Source: Ptychodera flava
Lineage: Eukaryota > Hemichordata > Enteropneusta > Ptychoderidae
NCBI RefSeq assembly: GCF_041260155.1
Contig: NC_091931.1
Span: forward strand, 12,731,861 to 12,795,860
DNA: 64,000 nucleotides
Direction of reading: 5' to 3'
Shown here one piece after another: positions 24,901-37,590 of the stretch. The notes beneath the pieces are model-generated. The model was not told the origin of the DNA. It saw only the letters and a program-made list of their open reading frames with translations, and searched no databases. The position numbers and the translations under genes are program-made. The first letter of the stretch is position 1. Each line of letters opens with the position of its first letter.

Positions 24901-25478
24901 TGCAACCAAAAGCATTATGATATAAAAAATTGCTCACCATATGGAGAACCAATAGCTGAAATGATTTTTTTTTTTAAACGGATATTTCTTTTGATGAATA
25001 CATGTTTTACAACATATGATTAGCTCTTCTTGTTCGCAATATTATCATATGTCCATGTCTGGTTTGTATAGGTCAGAGGCTATTTCTCCAAATATGCGTA
25101 ATTTAAGTAGTATAGTATACCTATTCAGAGCAAAGGAAAACCTATTAATGACACTTTAGAATACTAACACTGTCTTGTAATATTGTAACCATGGCAACAT
25201 AAGCAAAACAATATAAACCTTTTGATATTGACTTTTAACATGTAAATTATTTGAACACCAACATTTGTTCTCAAAAATGTGTTGGGAAACATCACCAATT
25301 ACTAATACTTTCAGACAAAAAGAAAGATCCACGTGAACCACACTATTATAGTAGTGAAAATAACTGTGTAGCCGAAATAATGTGTCAGAGTAAGCTGCAG
25401 TCGAAGAATGGTGTGACTCATGATACTTATAACTCATGGCAATACAGCGTCATTCATTTCGAGTAATTCTAGCAATTC

Positions 25479-28360
25479 CTATAATTCATCATCCTCTTCT
25501 TCAGTAGCATCGCCTCTAGTAAAAGGGTTGCCACAGTTATCTCCGCCTTGGCAGGAACACAAGTCTGTGCAGGCAAGATTAATGGCAAGATTAATTTGAC
25601 AGCAGACACAATTGTTGACACAGTTATTTCTACTGGAACATTTGCATATCAGGTCTTGCATTAGTTCAGATGCCATTGGACCCTTGAAATAAATTGGCCG
25701 TATTTGATCACCTTCTTTATGCCATCCATGCTGCAGTGGCGAGCCAATATCTGGCATACCAATATGAGAAGACATCCATATCTTGTCTGCCATATGCTCT
25801 CTTCACATGCTCATCGAAACTGGCTTCACATGGTGGTAGCTTAGCCAATGACCTATCCTTACTGCTCACTAGCTTTAGACGCAGTTGGTTAAGATCCCCA
25901 TGGCTATCTTTCATTTTTTCTTTCGGTCGTACATTATAGCTACCAATGATCTTGCAGCTGAAGTGGCGACCTGATTATCACTGCAGTCCCCAAGTTTAAC
26001 GAAATTTAAAAAGCGCTTAGCTCCCTTAGATTTCACAAGACTGAATACAGACTTCTTTCCAACACCAAAGAAAGACGAGAAAGAGTCACATCCAGTTAGT
26101 GCATGTACTGCAGGTAATATATTACAAAAATCTGTCGTAATAGAGCTGCAAATCGCATGGACAGGAATAAAACGGCGCTTGTTAGTTGTACTGGTTATGA
26201 TTCCTGTTTCAATCCACATATGTTCTACGTTTTCCATTTTTGGGAAATAGTGGAGAGCTAGAACTAAGACGTCTGTATCAGCTGACTTGATAAAGATGGT
26301 ACCACTAACATCGAGTGATCTAAAATCATCATTGGCAGCTGTAGCATGCAATAGCATTCTGGTGTCCGCCTCTTCCTGGCTACTGAATAGATTTGGTTTT
26401 CCTCAATGCCATCACCAGTTATAGACATTGTTATTTCACCATTTGAGAAGCCGCCAGCAAGATAAGTTTGCAATGCGCAGGAACATGTTGCCTTGTATGC
26501 TTAACCATATATTCACAGAGAAATGTTATAAGAGCCTGTTTGTTAGCTATAACATTAAGGAACTTTTTCCATGGAGGTACAGGACGTCCACCAATCACTT
26601 GGTACTGCTTGTTCCCTACCCCATGTCCTGTTCTCCGTTGTCTCTCAGCAGTTTTGACAGACATACTGCTATCATACCTGTCAAACACCTCAACTACCGT
26701 CATGGCTTTCTCAAAGCCTCTCAGCACCTGCCTTAGGTATGCAGCAGCAAAATCATCATGTATGGAATTTGTCGCCTGCCATCATTTGAATTACAGCCAT
26801 GGCATCTCGTATGTATATGGTTTGGCTTTTGTTACTCTCAGGTAGATTGCTGACCACTTCAACTTGAGCTTCAAGTTGGTGTGCTAATTCCGCTTTATTT
26901 GTTTTCCTCATTGTGCCATCAACATGGAAAAGTGATGCTGGCACTGGCCCTATTGGATGACTGAGAATTGTGGCCATCGACACATTATCTCTGTAGCTTG
27001 CTAATGATAGGGCTCTGCGGAACACCATTTCCGGACTTACTGCAACTGATATTATCCCAGCCTTGCTGGGATTGAGTTTTGTCTTCTTAGCCATGTCACA
27101 AAAGGTTTTTACACCAGATTTCTTGATTGGACTAAAAAAACTGCGGGTTCCACCAGATTGTAGGGTAGCCCCTACAAAGTTCTCTATCTGTTCTTCACCA
27201 ATACTGGTTACTTTCAGAAGGGATTCTTGTATTTCAGGTTCTGAATGTAATCCTGTAGATATGTTGATAAGCACTTGTGGGTGTGTTTCAGTATCAAATG
27301 GATTCGTCATGTTGTTGATGACATGACTGGTGAGGGTTCTCACATGCTCTTCATCCCTTTGCAACACAGATGCAAACTCCTGTTTGTGTAATTTGTCTTC
27401 CGAAATACTTGAAAGCCCACTTCTTTCAGCCAAGGCTTTGGCATATTTGCTCATCACATGTCTGGTTAGTGTCCATCTGATTAGTGCTGGCTTCTTTCTT
27501 GTTAGCCCAACAATGCCACTGCTACCTTTGGTGTCTTTGATTACAGTCTTTTCTACTCCCATATCGCTCCAAATCCCATTAAAAGATCCAGGGGATTGAC
27601 GTACAGCAAACTGACCTGATTCAAAGGCACTTTGAACATCATGTGGGAGGTTTAGCATATCACTGATGTAGACGGGTGTCCATCTGGAATAGTTTACTTT
27701 ATTTCCTGCAAAGAAGTATGGAGCATGGATCGCTGTGTATGTAGGTGAAGTTTCCAATCTCCTTCTCGCTCTGCACGGACATTTAACAGGAGTATTTGCA
27801 CGGCCTGCAGAAAGTGATCCCAAATTTGAATATAGGAGATTCAGAATGTCCCCATGCGTTGAAATCTTGTAATAATGGTAGTATATTGTCTGTTATTGCA
27901 CGATCCACATTCTTGAGGGTTTGTTGTAAGGCTTCACCTTGTTCATATTGCATTGCTTTCTGTGCATCAGCCAGCAACTGCCGAACAGTGGTAGGAATGA
28001 TGTGATCACTTCCATCATGATCACACCATTTAATAAATGAGGATAACTTCACAGCTGTCAGTGCTTTAAAGACTAGGGTTAAACCACGGACAGCACGGTT
28101 GAACTGCTTTCCAGCAAGCATTTGTTCTGCTGTGGCTGCTGCATAAACATCAGAATCAACAAGTAGATCTAGCAATCCTGCTTCTCCCCAGAATTTGCCA
28201 ATACACAAAATGAAGCAACAAAGGCTGTGAAAGATTCCCAGACGAAGCACGGTGTCATCAAGTTCACCTGGATGAGACCATTTAACTTGTTGTGCTATTG
28301 CATACAGCTGTTGATCCATGGTTTGTACAGAATTGCGTTGGCCTAAAGCAGTGGACATTT
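25479..28360 (-). pseudogene. C-terminal half of the large transposon's protein: transposase-like core, XPG/FEN1-like nuclease, Cys-rich tail
   Basis: The part begins MSTALGQR, then SVQTMDQQLYAIAQQ, RLGIFHSLCCFILCIGKFWGEAG and AVRGL. I take this as the end of a DDE-type core with a candidate Asp in TMDQ. The segment NYSRWTPVYISDML leads to a long frame (27823-26756) with GIVGLTRKK. The nuclease block follows: EEADTRMLLHA, SADTDVLVLALHYFP and AVHALTGCDSFSSFFGVGKKS. These match the acidic and helix-hairpin motifs of XPG/FEN1 enzymes (EA, DTD, GCD-GIGKK); this is my inference. The protein ends in a Cys-rich tail (CKCSSRNNC, CVCCQ, CTDLCSC) and an acidic terminus at 25479. Frame breaks lie near 27815, 27720, 26745, 26440, 26370 and 25790-25910. 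Confidence 0.72.
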
Positions 28361-31300
28361 TTTGCCCACGTGTGAACACGTGGGCATATGTCGCAGCGAT
28401 GTCTGTCTGTCTGTCTGTCTGTCTGTTGGTCCATTTTCTCAAAAACGGCTGAACGTATTTCAGTCAAATTTGGTAGACATCTTCAGAATTCAAATGGCTA
28501 GAACTGAAAAGGTTTTGGTGGGCGTGGCTTGGATATTAATGAAGTTATGAAGTTTTAATTTTTCTGTTACGCCGCGTATGACAAGTGAAAACAATCGACT
28601 GTTTGAGGGCGCTGTGAAATGTGCTTGTCCAGGTTGGCTACAGCTGCAGCTGGATAGCTCTGGTTTCAACCACGGTCCCTCCGTGTTTCAACCTCGTATT
28701 GAACATTAAAAATATGATATTTTATTACTCATTCAACTCACTATTCAAGATAAAATATCGTTTAGCAAATTAGCTTTATCCTTGGTAATTGATTGTTTCC
28801 CTCGCTGCTCGATCGCCAGAAATGAGTACATACGTTCTTAGCCCTGCGTACGATGCTGTGTGTTCCGCTACAGCTAATAGCCCCGCTCACCCACAGCCCT
28901 GCAAAGGCCCGTACGTAGAGTTGGTGACTTCAAATCCATTTTTGGACTTGACGTAAAAAGCCAAATACTGCCGAAATTCAGCGTTCTTGGGCCCAAGTCA
29001 TATCCCTGCCTACCTCAGCTACTCGATCGCTTCCAAAAATGCCAGTCTTTTATTCTTTTTTCGTAAATAACCGTCGATGTCGGCAACTCTCTCGCTAGCC
29101 CTGCGTACGTACGCAGTGTACGCTGTGCATTCCCTGTGTGCGTTCCTAACACACAGCGTACACTGCGTACGTACGCATGTAGCGTACCATGCTTGTGTAA
29201 CTGCCGAGCTCAACGTGCATTCACGGTTGATACTCGTGTACAATCATGATGTGTTCAATTCTGATGAAGATTCATAAGTCTTACTTTTGCAGTCTTTTTT
29301 CCGTACGATAATCCCGACAATACGTGTTACTGTTAGACGAGGTGGCCATTTTATGATTCAATACTGCACAGCTACATAGCGTCACTATCGTGTGATCGAG
29401 GTACAGCATTGTTGAACGGGATACAGAAACTCTGCAGAGGGAGAAACGATCGTTGACATGAACAGTCAATGTACTTCAGCACGTAGTCCGCAGATAGCGG
29501 ATCGAGAAAATAAACGTGTCCCAGTAAATAACGGAATATTTATGTACATTAACTCGATATTAATCAAATTTCCAGCTCATCGCAAAAAAATGTATTGCAA
29601 AGATTAATTTGTCACTGACAAATACTGCACTGTATGCAAAAAACAGTCTGTAGAATAGTTCAACCTTAAGTGGTATTACCCGAGACAAACACTTGTGTTG
29701 TCAATTTTGATTTCATTTCATAAACTTCATACTTCATCGAGTATCGTGTATTTCAGCCTTTGTGAAGCCATTTTATTGATATTTTCAATTTTTGTCTTGG
29801 CTTTGTTGTGGAATATGTTGAATCGTCTCCGTGGACATGTAGGCAAAAGTGTGACGGGGTCGAAGTGACTTGGGTACCTGGGGCCGACCAAAACCAGTGT
29901 GAATTACTGGGGTCAAAGCGGACAGCGGCCGGGATGACGTGTTCCCCAAGCGAGCTACCTTCAGAAGTCTGTTTCATCGCAAAAAACGTCAACTTTTAAA
30001 ACCCGTCATTTATTTACTGATGTTATTCTCAGCATCACAAACATATACGCCTCTGCTATGTATCACAGCAAATAGTTATATTTGAGCGCCCGTAAATGGG
30101 ATCCTCGTTTTTTTTGCGAACCGGAAGTGTGTCTTGCTCAATGCATTTCCTACCCATAGCGAGGGAAACTGCGCGCGTTCCCATGCTCCCATGCACCCTT
30201 TTTCAATGCCAGTGCAACGCCATCTGTGCAAAATTTGTTGTGGTATGCTCCCGTGTGATGGAAAACCTCTCTTATTCTAACAATGACGTAGTTGACTTTG
30301 GACTTCGATTTCGTAAATGTGATGTCCATGCAGTGAGTTTGGGTTGGCGCGCTTATATGCAATCTTCGCCCGCCTGCGGTCCGATATCCCGCATTTATTA
30401 GCGATATTTATCTGTTTTGACTTGACCAAAGTTGGCAAAACTTGCTATGTACATTAAAGATACTATGATACAAGATTATTGAAAGTCATTTGACATTTTT
30501 TTCAGCCAATTCCCAATATGCATATTTAATGAACCTTCCAAATTAGGGATATATACTGGCATTTACTTGATAAAATTTGGCGAAACATGCTGTGTACATT
30601 GATCATTATACCAGGTTATAACAGTATTGAAAGTCATTTTGCATTTTCATGTCAGCTAATTCATAATTTGCATAAATAGCTAACAAGCTTTCACGGTTTG
30701 GCATATAGAGCTTGAAGGACTTGACCAAAGGTAATTACACATGCTATATTGTGATACAATGACAGTACTCAAAGAAATTAATTATTTTTATTTCAGCTAA
30801 TTACATATTTGAATACTTAATGACCTTTAGATTTGATCTGTGGTGAAATTCATTGTGTTGATCATAACTCTTTAAATGTAGCAAAGCATGTAGCAAAGGT
30901 TCAAACTTGACATAAATGCAATATATAATGAAACACGTGAGCATTTTCAGTTCATATCTGGTTTACTTTAGCCAATACCTTATTTGCAAATTTAATGAAC
31001 TTTCCTAATTAAGGATATTTACCTGTCTTGACCAGACCAAAGCTGACAAATTGTTTTGTACATTAAAGATACTATGATACGAGATTATTAAAAGTCATTT
31101 AACATTTTTACTTCAGCCTATTCCTAATTTGCATATTTAATGAGAACATTTCAATCAATTCCTTATTTGCATATTTTAATGAACTTTCCTGATTGGGGAT
31201 ATATATTTGGATTTAGAATTAATCTGTGGTGAATATTATTCGTTATGTTGATCATAACACTTTCAATGAAGTTGCAGAAATGTGGCAAGGGTTCAGTTTG

Positions 31301-31366
31301 CATATAACTGCAATATATAATGAAACACGTGGGCATTTTCAGTTCATATCTGGTTATTACTTACAT
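28361..31366. repeat. Three-kb non-coding block interrupting the transposon gene
   Basis: It separates TMVKC from MSTALGQR. The right edge has a donor-like GTAAGT in gene direction, but no acceptor is visible at the left edge. Both ends carry TGCCCACGTGT in inverse orientation (about 28365 and 31328-31338). The left part has a (CTGT)n tract at 28401-28427 followed by GGTCCATTTTCTC and AAAACGGCTGAACG, a sequence style common in dispersed invertebrate repeats. The right part, 30410-31366, is an AT-rich tandem array of about 150-bp units (TTTGCATATTTAATGAAC, CTTGACCAAAG) within a larger duplicated block of about 380-400 bp. I see no gene in it. Confidence 0.7.
29102..29177. repeat. 76-bp hairpin rich in GTACGTACGC
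   Basis: Arms TGCGTACGTACGCAGTGTAC and its complement are separated by a short loop; the arms extend through CGCTGTG. It lies in the non-coding block inside the large transposon. Confidence 0.7.
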
Positions 31367-33333
31367 TTCACCATGGTGGTATAGGACTGTAGTCATATCA
31401 GAAGGTTAGCATCAATGATCGGTGCATATGAAACTGCTGTATAGGTGTTCTTCTTATTGGCCAGTTTGTATTGAACCCAGTCCAAAATGGAACCACCTGA
31501 ATGTGCACGATATCAATATCAATTTGTATTGGTAGTATATCACGAGGAAGTAGTCGCAAAAGGCAACATGAAATATCTCGCACAGCTTTCAAATCTAAAA
31601 AGCACGAGTTTATTGTCTGGAGTACATCATTTTGGCGTGTTGGTTCTGGGCGTTTCTGTGGTTTTTCAAATGGTATGCATTGCATGAGTGACTCAGATAA
31701 TCCTTGAAAAGTAAGCGACTTTTCTGCTCCACGCTTTACTGACATGCGTTGTGTTGATGTCTGTAAACCAATGGGCTGTTCCTGGAACACCACTCTAGCC
31801 ATTGAATGGAAGGTATTCTTCCCATCAATTGTTTCTCGCGTTAATGTCTACATTATCATCTCCTTCTTGAATTAGTCTCCCGTTCTCAGCACGTGGTACG
31901 ATACCATTTGGAATGAATACATCTCCCCCTTGTAGTCTGCCTATTTCAGCTTTAGCAGTGGCAGTTAGAAAACGTCTAAGTTCATCATACCCAATGCAAA
32001 AACCATGTTGATGCAGAGTATCAATTAAGTGACGCGATCCAAACTCATGGTGCAACTGGGCAGCAAGACCCATGTGGAGCGGGGTGATCATTTTGGAACT
32101 GTTGAATATTATACTCTCAGCAATTGCAAGACATCGTCTGTGTATGTCTACTTCGGGAGGGTACTCGTTGTTACCAGTATTATAAGCTTTGGTATCAATT
32201 AACCAAAGGACTAGCTGTTGTAGTAACCTAGGTACAAGTGAATCGGAAATTTCTAAACTGATTTCTTCTGGATTTGGATAATCATCAGAGAGTTTCATTT
32301 TAGCTATTTCGCCACGAAGAATCGTAGCAGCATTGTACAACACCATTTCTGCAGTTGAGCCTCATCACCGACTTTCAAAATATCCACCATCTGTGCTGAT
32401 GAATGTAGTTCTTGTTTAAGTTCATTTGCAGCGTGCATAGCATCTGCCAATGTAATTGTACTGCAGATAACAAAAGTAGATTTACCTTGTCCATGTTGTG
32501 CATGAAATGAAATAGCAGAACCATAGTATTTCTCCAGCCGTGCTTTTATTTATTGCTGGTGTAGCTTTCGGAATCTACATCTGGAGGAAGTAGTGTTTTG
32601 TATTGCAGTAGCAATGTTGAAAGTAAGAGTGCTCGCTTATTGTGCATAAGATCGTCATTTATCTTCTCAATCAAACGATGAAATGCATTATCATGACAGG
32701 ACTCTGCTGTTGCAGCCGAGGTGGAGGATTGCCTCATTGCCCGAAGATTTGATTTACTTAAGTATGTCGAAAGACAGTCTCTGTGATAAACCGCATCCTT
32801 GGCTATGAGGTCTTCATCTGATATTCTCCTCAGCATACTTTCATCTTTTCTTAATTCTGCCGAATCCCTTAGATTAGCGACTCTTGTAAATGTTTCTATT
32901 TTACAGAGTTTTTTGTCCTGCTTGTGTTTTTTTTCAAACAAATGATGCAGCATGACCAATCTGTGGCTGGCACACTTACCCTTGTAGTTACGGTAGTACT
33001 GGAATGTGGCATGGCCTGCTCCGCATTGTCTTTCGAAAAGCAACGTACATCTCTAATATGGGCCAAATTCGATTTACTTGTATATCTCTGAAAGCAGCTT
33101 CTGTGATACATTATTTGTGGCACATCTTCTAAACTGTCAAACTCATCTGTCAACCTTCGATGCAGATCATCAGCCCTCGCCAATGATGCAGACAACACAG
33201 AACTTTGTCCAGAATCTGTTGCTTTTGACAGTTTCTCACTTTTAATATTTTCTTGACAAATGAGGCATTTGCCAAAGTTCAGAGAAAGTCGTTTTCTCTT
33301 TGAAAGCTTCAGTGGGCTGACTTTTTCTGCCAT
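31367..33333 (-). pseudogene. N-terminal half of the large transposon's protein: two zinc modules and linker region
   Basis: Translation starts with the Met at 33333. Two similar Cys/His modules follow: CLIC with YHRSC, then CIIC with YHRDC. Each has the pattern CxxC about 50 residues before HxxxC and a shared SKSNL tail, an internal duplication likely to bind zinc and DNA. A helical middle region follows (frames at 32346-31825 and 31802-31398) that I recognise from multicopy invertebrate proteins. The frame is broken at least at about 32939 (an A8 run), 32548, 32355 and 31843, mostly by apparent one-base losses, plus one near 31440. The piece ends at TMVKC beside a GTAAGT donor-like site. 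The host-type genes nearby are intact, so this looks like decay rather than poor sequence. Confidence 0.7.
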
Positions 33334-33789
33334 AGTTACGTCTTTTTAAAACAAAGAGAAGTAAGTTATTCAAAGTATTCACCGTGAAATACTAACCCAA
33401 GCAATGTGTTTATCTTAATCGGGATATATACATGTACATTCTAGACAGCAATAATGCGATGAGATGAAATATAGCGCCTTCCGTCTACATAAGCAAAATA
33501 TTTGAACTGAAACGGTCGATGTTACACAAATGCGGTAACAACTTATTATCAATCAGAACAAGATTTCTAGAGAAATTCAAACTAAAATGACATCAATAAT
33601 GCACAAGGGTTATCCAACACACAGCTATTATGTTCCTTTTTGTTCAATAAATTGGAATTTGACGCGGAAAGGTCCAAGTATGCGTATCCTAAAAAACAAA
33701 TATCAATTGCAAAACAAAATTCAGATATTTCTTCTCCATTAAGCGGGCAATATTTGCAGTTTGTACACAACTTTTATGAATATTGAAAA

Positions 33790-34008
33790 TAAGTCAAGAT
33801 ATTCTCGATTTAAATATTCATAACAATATTTTCAATACACGTTTTGAGTTCATAGTTCTATTTTACATGCAAATACCTCTCATACAAGTATCATACAACA
33901 GTTTAAGAATATGTTAAGGTTAGTTAAGCATTGATTTTGTAATTTTAGATTGGATTTATGCAATTGGGTATTAGTGTGAATTATGCAAAGTACGGGGTTA
34001 CGGCCCTA
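33790..34008 (+). repeat. Inner part of the right terminal array, cut by the retrotransposon
   Basis: Degenerate unit with CATGCAAATACCTCTCATAC, GATTTATGCAATTGGG and GGGGTTACGGCCCTAT. It stops exactly where the retrotransposon begins, and the missing remainder resumes at about 39935. Confidence 0.75.
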
Positions 34009-34130
34009 TTCAAAGCCCAATCACACAGCGATATAATTACGCCAGGTGTTAAGTTCCATGAATATTCATCAAATGGAGAGAAGTATAAAGAAAGAAGAAG
34101 TACCAAGACATGTGTCATTCCTCGCACAGA
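34009..34130 (+). repeat. Split repeat A1 of the retrotransposon
   Basis: It begins TTCAAAGCCCAATCACACAG and ends CATTCCTCGCACAGA. It matches A2 except for a small indel in the AAAGAAAGAAG stretch. Confidence 0.9.
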
Positions 34131-34993
34131 CCGGGCCCTGTGCAACGCAGTCTTGGCAGATTCACGTTGGCTTCCACCTCTACACCCACTACCGCTACCA
34201 TCTCCACTGAAACTTCTTCAGTGGCTCATCCCCACGCTGTTGCTCAGACGGTTTCTGCGACGAATGATACTACAATGACTTCGAAATTTCGTGGAAGCTC
34301 ATCGCCTAGGATGGCCAGCCCATCGCAGTCACTCGCCCAGTACTCGCCAGCGTTGCTCAACAACCGACTGAAGGAGTGGCGGGAACCAGCAGTGCCGCAA
34401 CCAACGCCCAGTCTACACCAAAAACAATGGGGCACAATGAGGTATGTTGAGCAGATTCGTTTGTGCCATTCCCCTTGTGTACGTAACACATTTCCGTTTT
34501 CAATGGAAAAGTACGAATTCAAGCCCACTGCGTATGTAGCTCATCACTTTATTCTGAATGTATTTTTCACCTTTGCTGGCTAGTACTTTGGTAGTTTGAT
34601 ATTTTGTACTGTGTGTGCACGTTCAGTTCTGTGGAGGGCCGTGGTTCAGTCTACCAAATCGATAGTTTCACCGTTTCCATTTCTCGTGTTGATACTTTGC
34701 AAGTTACGTGTGATGCAGGGCGTTTGAATTCGTTGTAAGTGTGCGACACTGAAGCTTATTCTGGGGAAATATGAGATACACATGGAATGCTGCTGTCGCT
34801 TGTATTATTTTTCGAGGCAAACGAATTCGTTTTTCATCACTTTGTTTCATGTTTCGCTTCCGTCTGTGCTACTGTCCCGTATTTCATGTAGCCTTCCTAG
34901 GGGTTTTAGAGGAGTATTTAGCACAACGTTAACAGTGACAAGAAGTTCTTAGATAGGGCCTCCTTATATTCAGCACCAAGTATTTGTGTACAG

Positions 34994-35720
34994 ATTCACG
35001 TACGTATACGCGAGTCAAGGCATTACGTTGTTACCCACACGGGATAAGAGTATTATGTATACGAGAGTCAAGGCGTTAGGTTGTGTTACCCATACGGGGC
35101 TTATGAGAATTACGTATACGCGAATCAAGGCGTTACGTTGTTGCCCATGCGGGGCTTATGAGAATTACGTATACGCGAGTCAAGGCGTTACGTTGTGTTG
35201 CCCATGTGGGGCTTATGAGAATTACGTATACGCGAGTCAAGGCGTTACGTTGTGTTGCCCATGTGGGGCTTATGAGAATTGCGTATACGCGAGTCAAGGC
35301 GTTACGTTGTTGCCCATGCGGGGCTTATGAGAATTACGTATACGCGAGTCAAGGCGTTACGTCGTGTTGCCCATGCGGGGCTTATGAGAACTACGTATAC
35401 GCGAGTCAAGGCGTTACGTTGTGTTGCCCATGCGGGGCTTATGAGAATTACGTATACGCGAGTCAAGGCGTTACGTTGTTGCCCATGCGGGGCTTATGAG
35501 AATTACGTATACGCGAGTCAAGGCGTTACGTTGTTGCCCATGCGGGGCTTATGAGAATTACGTATACGCGAGTCAAGGCGTTACGTTGTGTTGCCCATGT
35601 GGGGCTTATGAAAATTACGTATACGCGAGTCAAGGCGTTACGTTGTGTTGCCCATGTGGGGCTCATGAGAACTACGTATACGCGAGTCAAGGCGTTATGT
35701 TGTGTTGCCCATGAGGGGGA
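34994..35720 (+). repeat. 55/57-bp minisatellite in the 5' part of the retrotransposon
   Basis: About 13 units contain TACGTATACGCGAGTCAAGG, CGTTACGTTG and TTGCCCATG with GGGGCTTATGAGAA. Unit length varies by two bases (GTTG versus GTGTTG), so the long reading frames across it shift and are not credible protein. Diverged copies continue to about 35860. Confidence 0.93.
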
Positions 35721-36152
35721 ATATTAGTAGTATGTATAAGGGCGTCGAGGCGTTACATTATGTTGCCCATGTGGAGCGTACGAGTATCATATACACGCGA
35801 TTTGAGTTGAGTTGCTACACAGTTGCCCATGCGGGGGCTTATGAGAATTATGCATATGCAATTTCAGTTGTTACGTGTGTTGTTCTGGTGGGAGTATGCA
35901 ATATTTTGTATACACAATGAAATGTGTGACGATGTGATGTCTATGAGGGACACTGTCACTTGTTCGCTCGTTTTCTGCTCTTCACCTGCGCGGCCCGTGG
36001 TCACATGCGAGTACGGGTATCATATATGAGTGCGGGTGCGTGGGTGGATGAAGGGTCGTGGTGAGCAGGTGATTGTGTAAGCGACACTGTTAATTACAGA
36101 AAACGGATTGGCTACACTAGAGGTAGTAATACGGTGTTTCATTGCATTACAG

Positions 36153-36362
36153 ATGCAAAAACAATTGGCAGAGTTACATAAGAAGTTTGACATGCTCGAG
36201 AAGTCGGCTGGCAATGCATCGATTAAAGAGGAGGCTCTGTAAAAAGTGATCGAAATGGCCAACAACGCATCGTGGAATTCCAGACCACAGCTACTCAATG
36301 CACTCAGAATATTGGTGGACAGAGTAACCAACATGGCGCACCCGAAGTTGTCCAGATGGCAA
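36153..36362 (+). pseudogene. Gag-like coiled-coil remnant of the retrotransposon
   Basis: From an ATG at 36153 the frame reads MQKQLAELHKKFDMLEKS, a heptad-rich coiled coil, up to a TAA at about 36240. Beyond it the same frame stays open again (KVIEMANNASWNSRPQLLN). The position upstream of the reverse transcriptase fits a Gag-like first ORF. The family cannot be shown from this sequence. Confidence 0.4.
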
Positions 36363-36908
36363 TATAGTTGAAGCCTATGTATATACGAATATGATAAAAT
36401 GAATTCAAGAGATATTATTTGCATACATATATGTAATGTGTTCCTGTTATGTTGCGACACTGTACTCCTAGACGGGGAGGGCGATCATCAAAGCCCTTTG
36501 CCGTTATGGCTGCCTGCCTTGCAGGTCCTGTCTGGGGGTGCCCTCTTCAGGAATGTACATTTCTCTTCAGCGTATTACCCATCATTGGGACTTTGAACAC
36601 CAAGTCAATACAGACATCAAGGCCTGCAAACTTTATCTTGGATGTCCTTAGAGGGCACCCCCAGACATGGTCCTGCCCTTACTCGAGTGTATCCACGATG
36701 GCTCAAGGGACGATAATGGCCTCCCCTGCACATCCAGCTTTTATAAATCCTAAGACCTTTATAGTGGGGAAATTCACAACCATCTTGATTTTTGGAAATT
36801 GTCACAGACCCACTTGACAACAAAAATTAATCATGGAATGGATTACCATTGGTGTCAGTATTTCTCCGTATAGGCCTATAAGACATTTCTAGGGAGAGTT
36901 TAAAGATT

Positions 36909-37590
36909 TTGTGCACGACCATAAGTCCCGCCAATACTATTACGGTCTTCAAAAATCACCCTCTTGTCAACAGTTTGGAGAGTTTTATATCCTCCACACC
37001 GGAAAGTAAATTAGAATCCGGGGCGATTTCTGTATGGGGAAAAGTGGGTATTGACCCCCCTTCAAAATTAGTGATGCCCATCACAATTGAACCAAAGAAG
37101 CCTAGATTGTGCATTATTGATATGCGTTATATGAATCTTTGGATTTGGAACGTAAATTTTAAGTTAGATCACTTTGTGGAAGTCTGTCGATATCTTGATC
37201 AGGGGGATTTACAAGTCAAGTATGATGATAAAAGTGGTTACGACCACGTGAAAATGTCTAAACGCGACAGGGGCTTTCTGGGGTTTCATTGGGCTGGGTG
37301 TGGTACGTGTGTAATACTTTGCCTTATAGTTGGAAACCTTCAGCATACGTGTATCACAAATTGGGTATTGTATCACCAGCTATGCTAGATCCCTTGGCGT
37401 CCCATGTATACAATATATCGATGACGGACATGGTGGCCAACTGCGACATTAAAAAACTAGCAAGCCCGCTGTTTAGTCGTCAAGAATTGGCAGAGTTTGC
37501 TGCTTTCATACTAGCCAAATTATGTATTGACGCTGGATATTTTATTGCTCTCGAGAAAAGTATTCTAATCCCGTAACATCCATTGTGATG
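36909..37590 (+). pseudogene. Reverse transcriptase of the retrotransposon, frameshifted
   Basis: One frame gives KLVMPITIEPKKPRLCIIDM, RYMNLW, then KYDDKSGYDHVKM and FLGFHWAG, the fingers and palm of a DIRS-type reverse transcriptase. The next segment shifts frame (SWKPSAYVYHKLG). The catalytic YIDD box is at 37414-37425 in the third frame. At least two frameshifts separate these blocks. An RNase H domain is not clearly recognisable downstream. Confidence 0.8.

Noticed and set aside
28361..31366. Simple spliceosomal intron of the large transposon gene
   Set aside because: A donor-like GTAAGT is present but no acceptor AG occurs near the left border, and the block looks like inserted repeats.
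34986..35714. Overlapping frames of a 19-residue repeat protein
   Set aside because: Unit length alternates between 55 and 57 bases, so no frame persists; it is a minisatellite in a dead retrotransposon.
34994..35720. CRISPR-like array
   Set aside because: Units are contiguous tandem copies without distinct spacers, in a eukaryotic retrotransposon. The same holds for 15910-16580.
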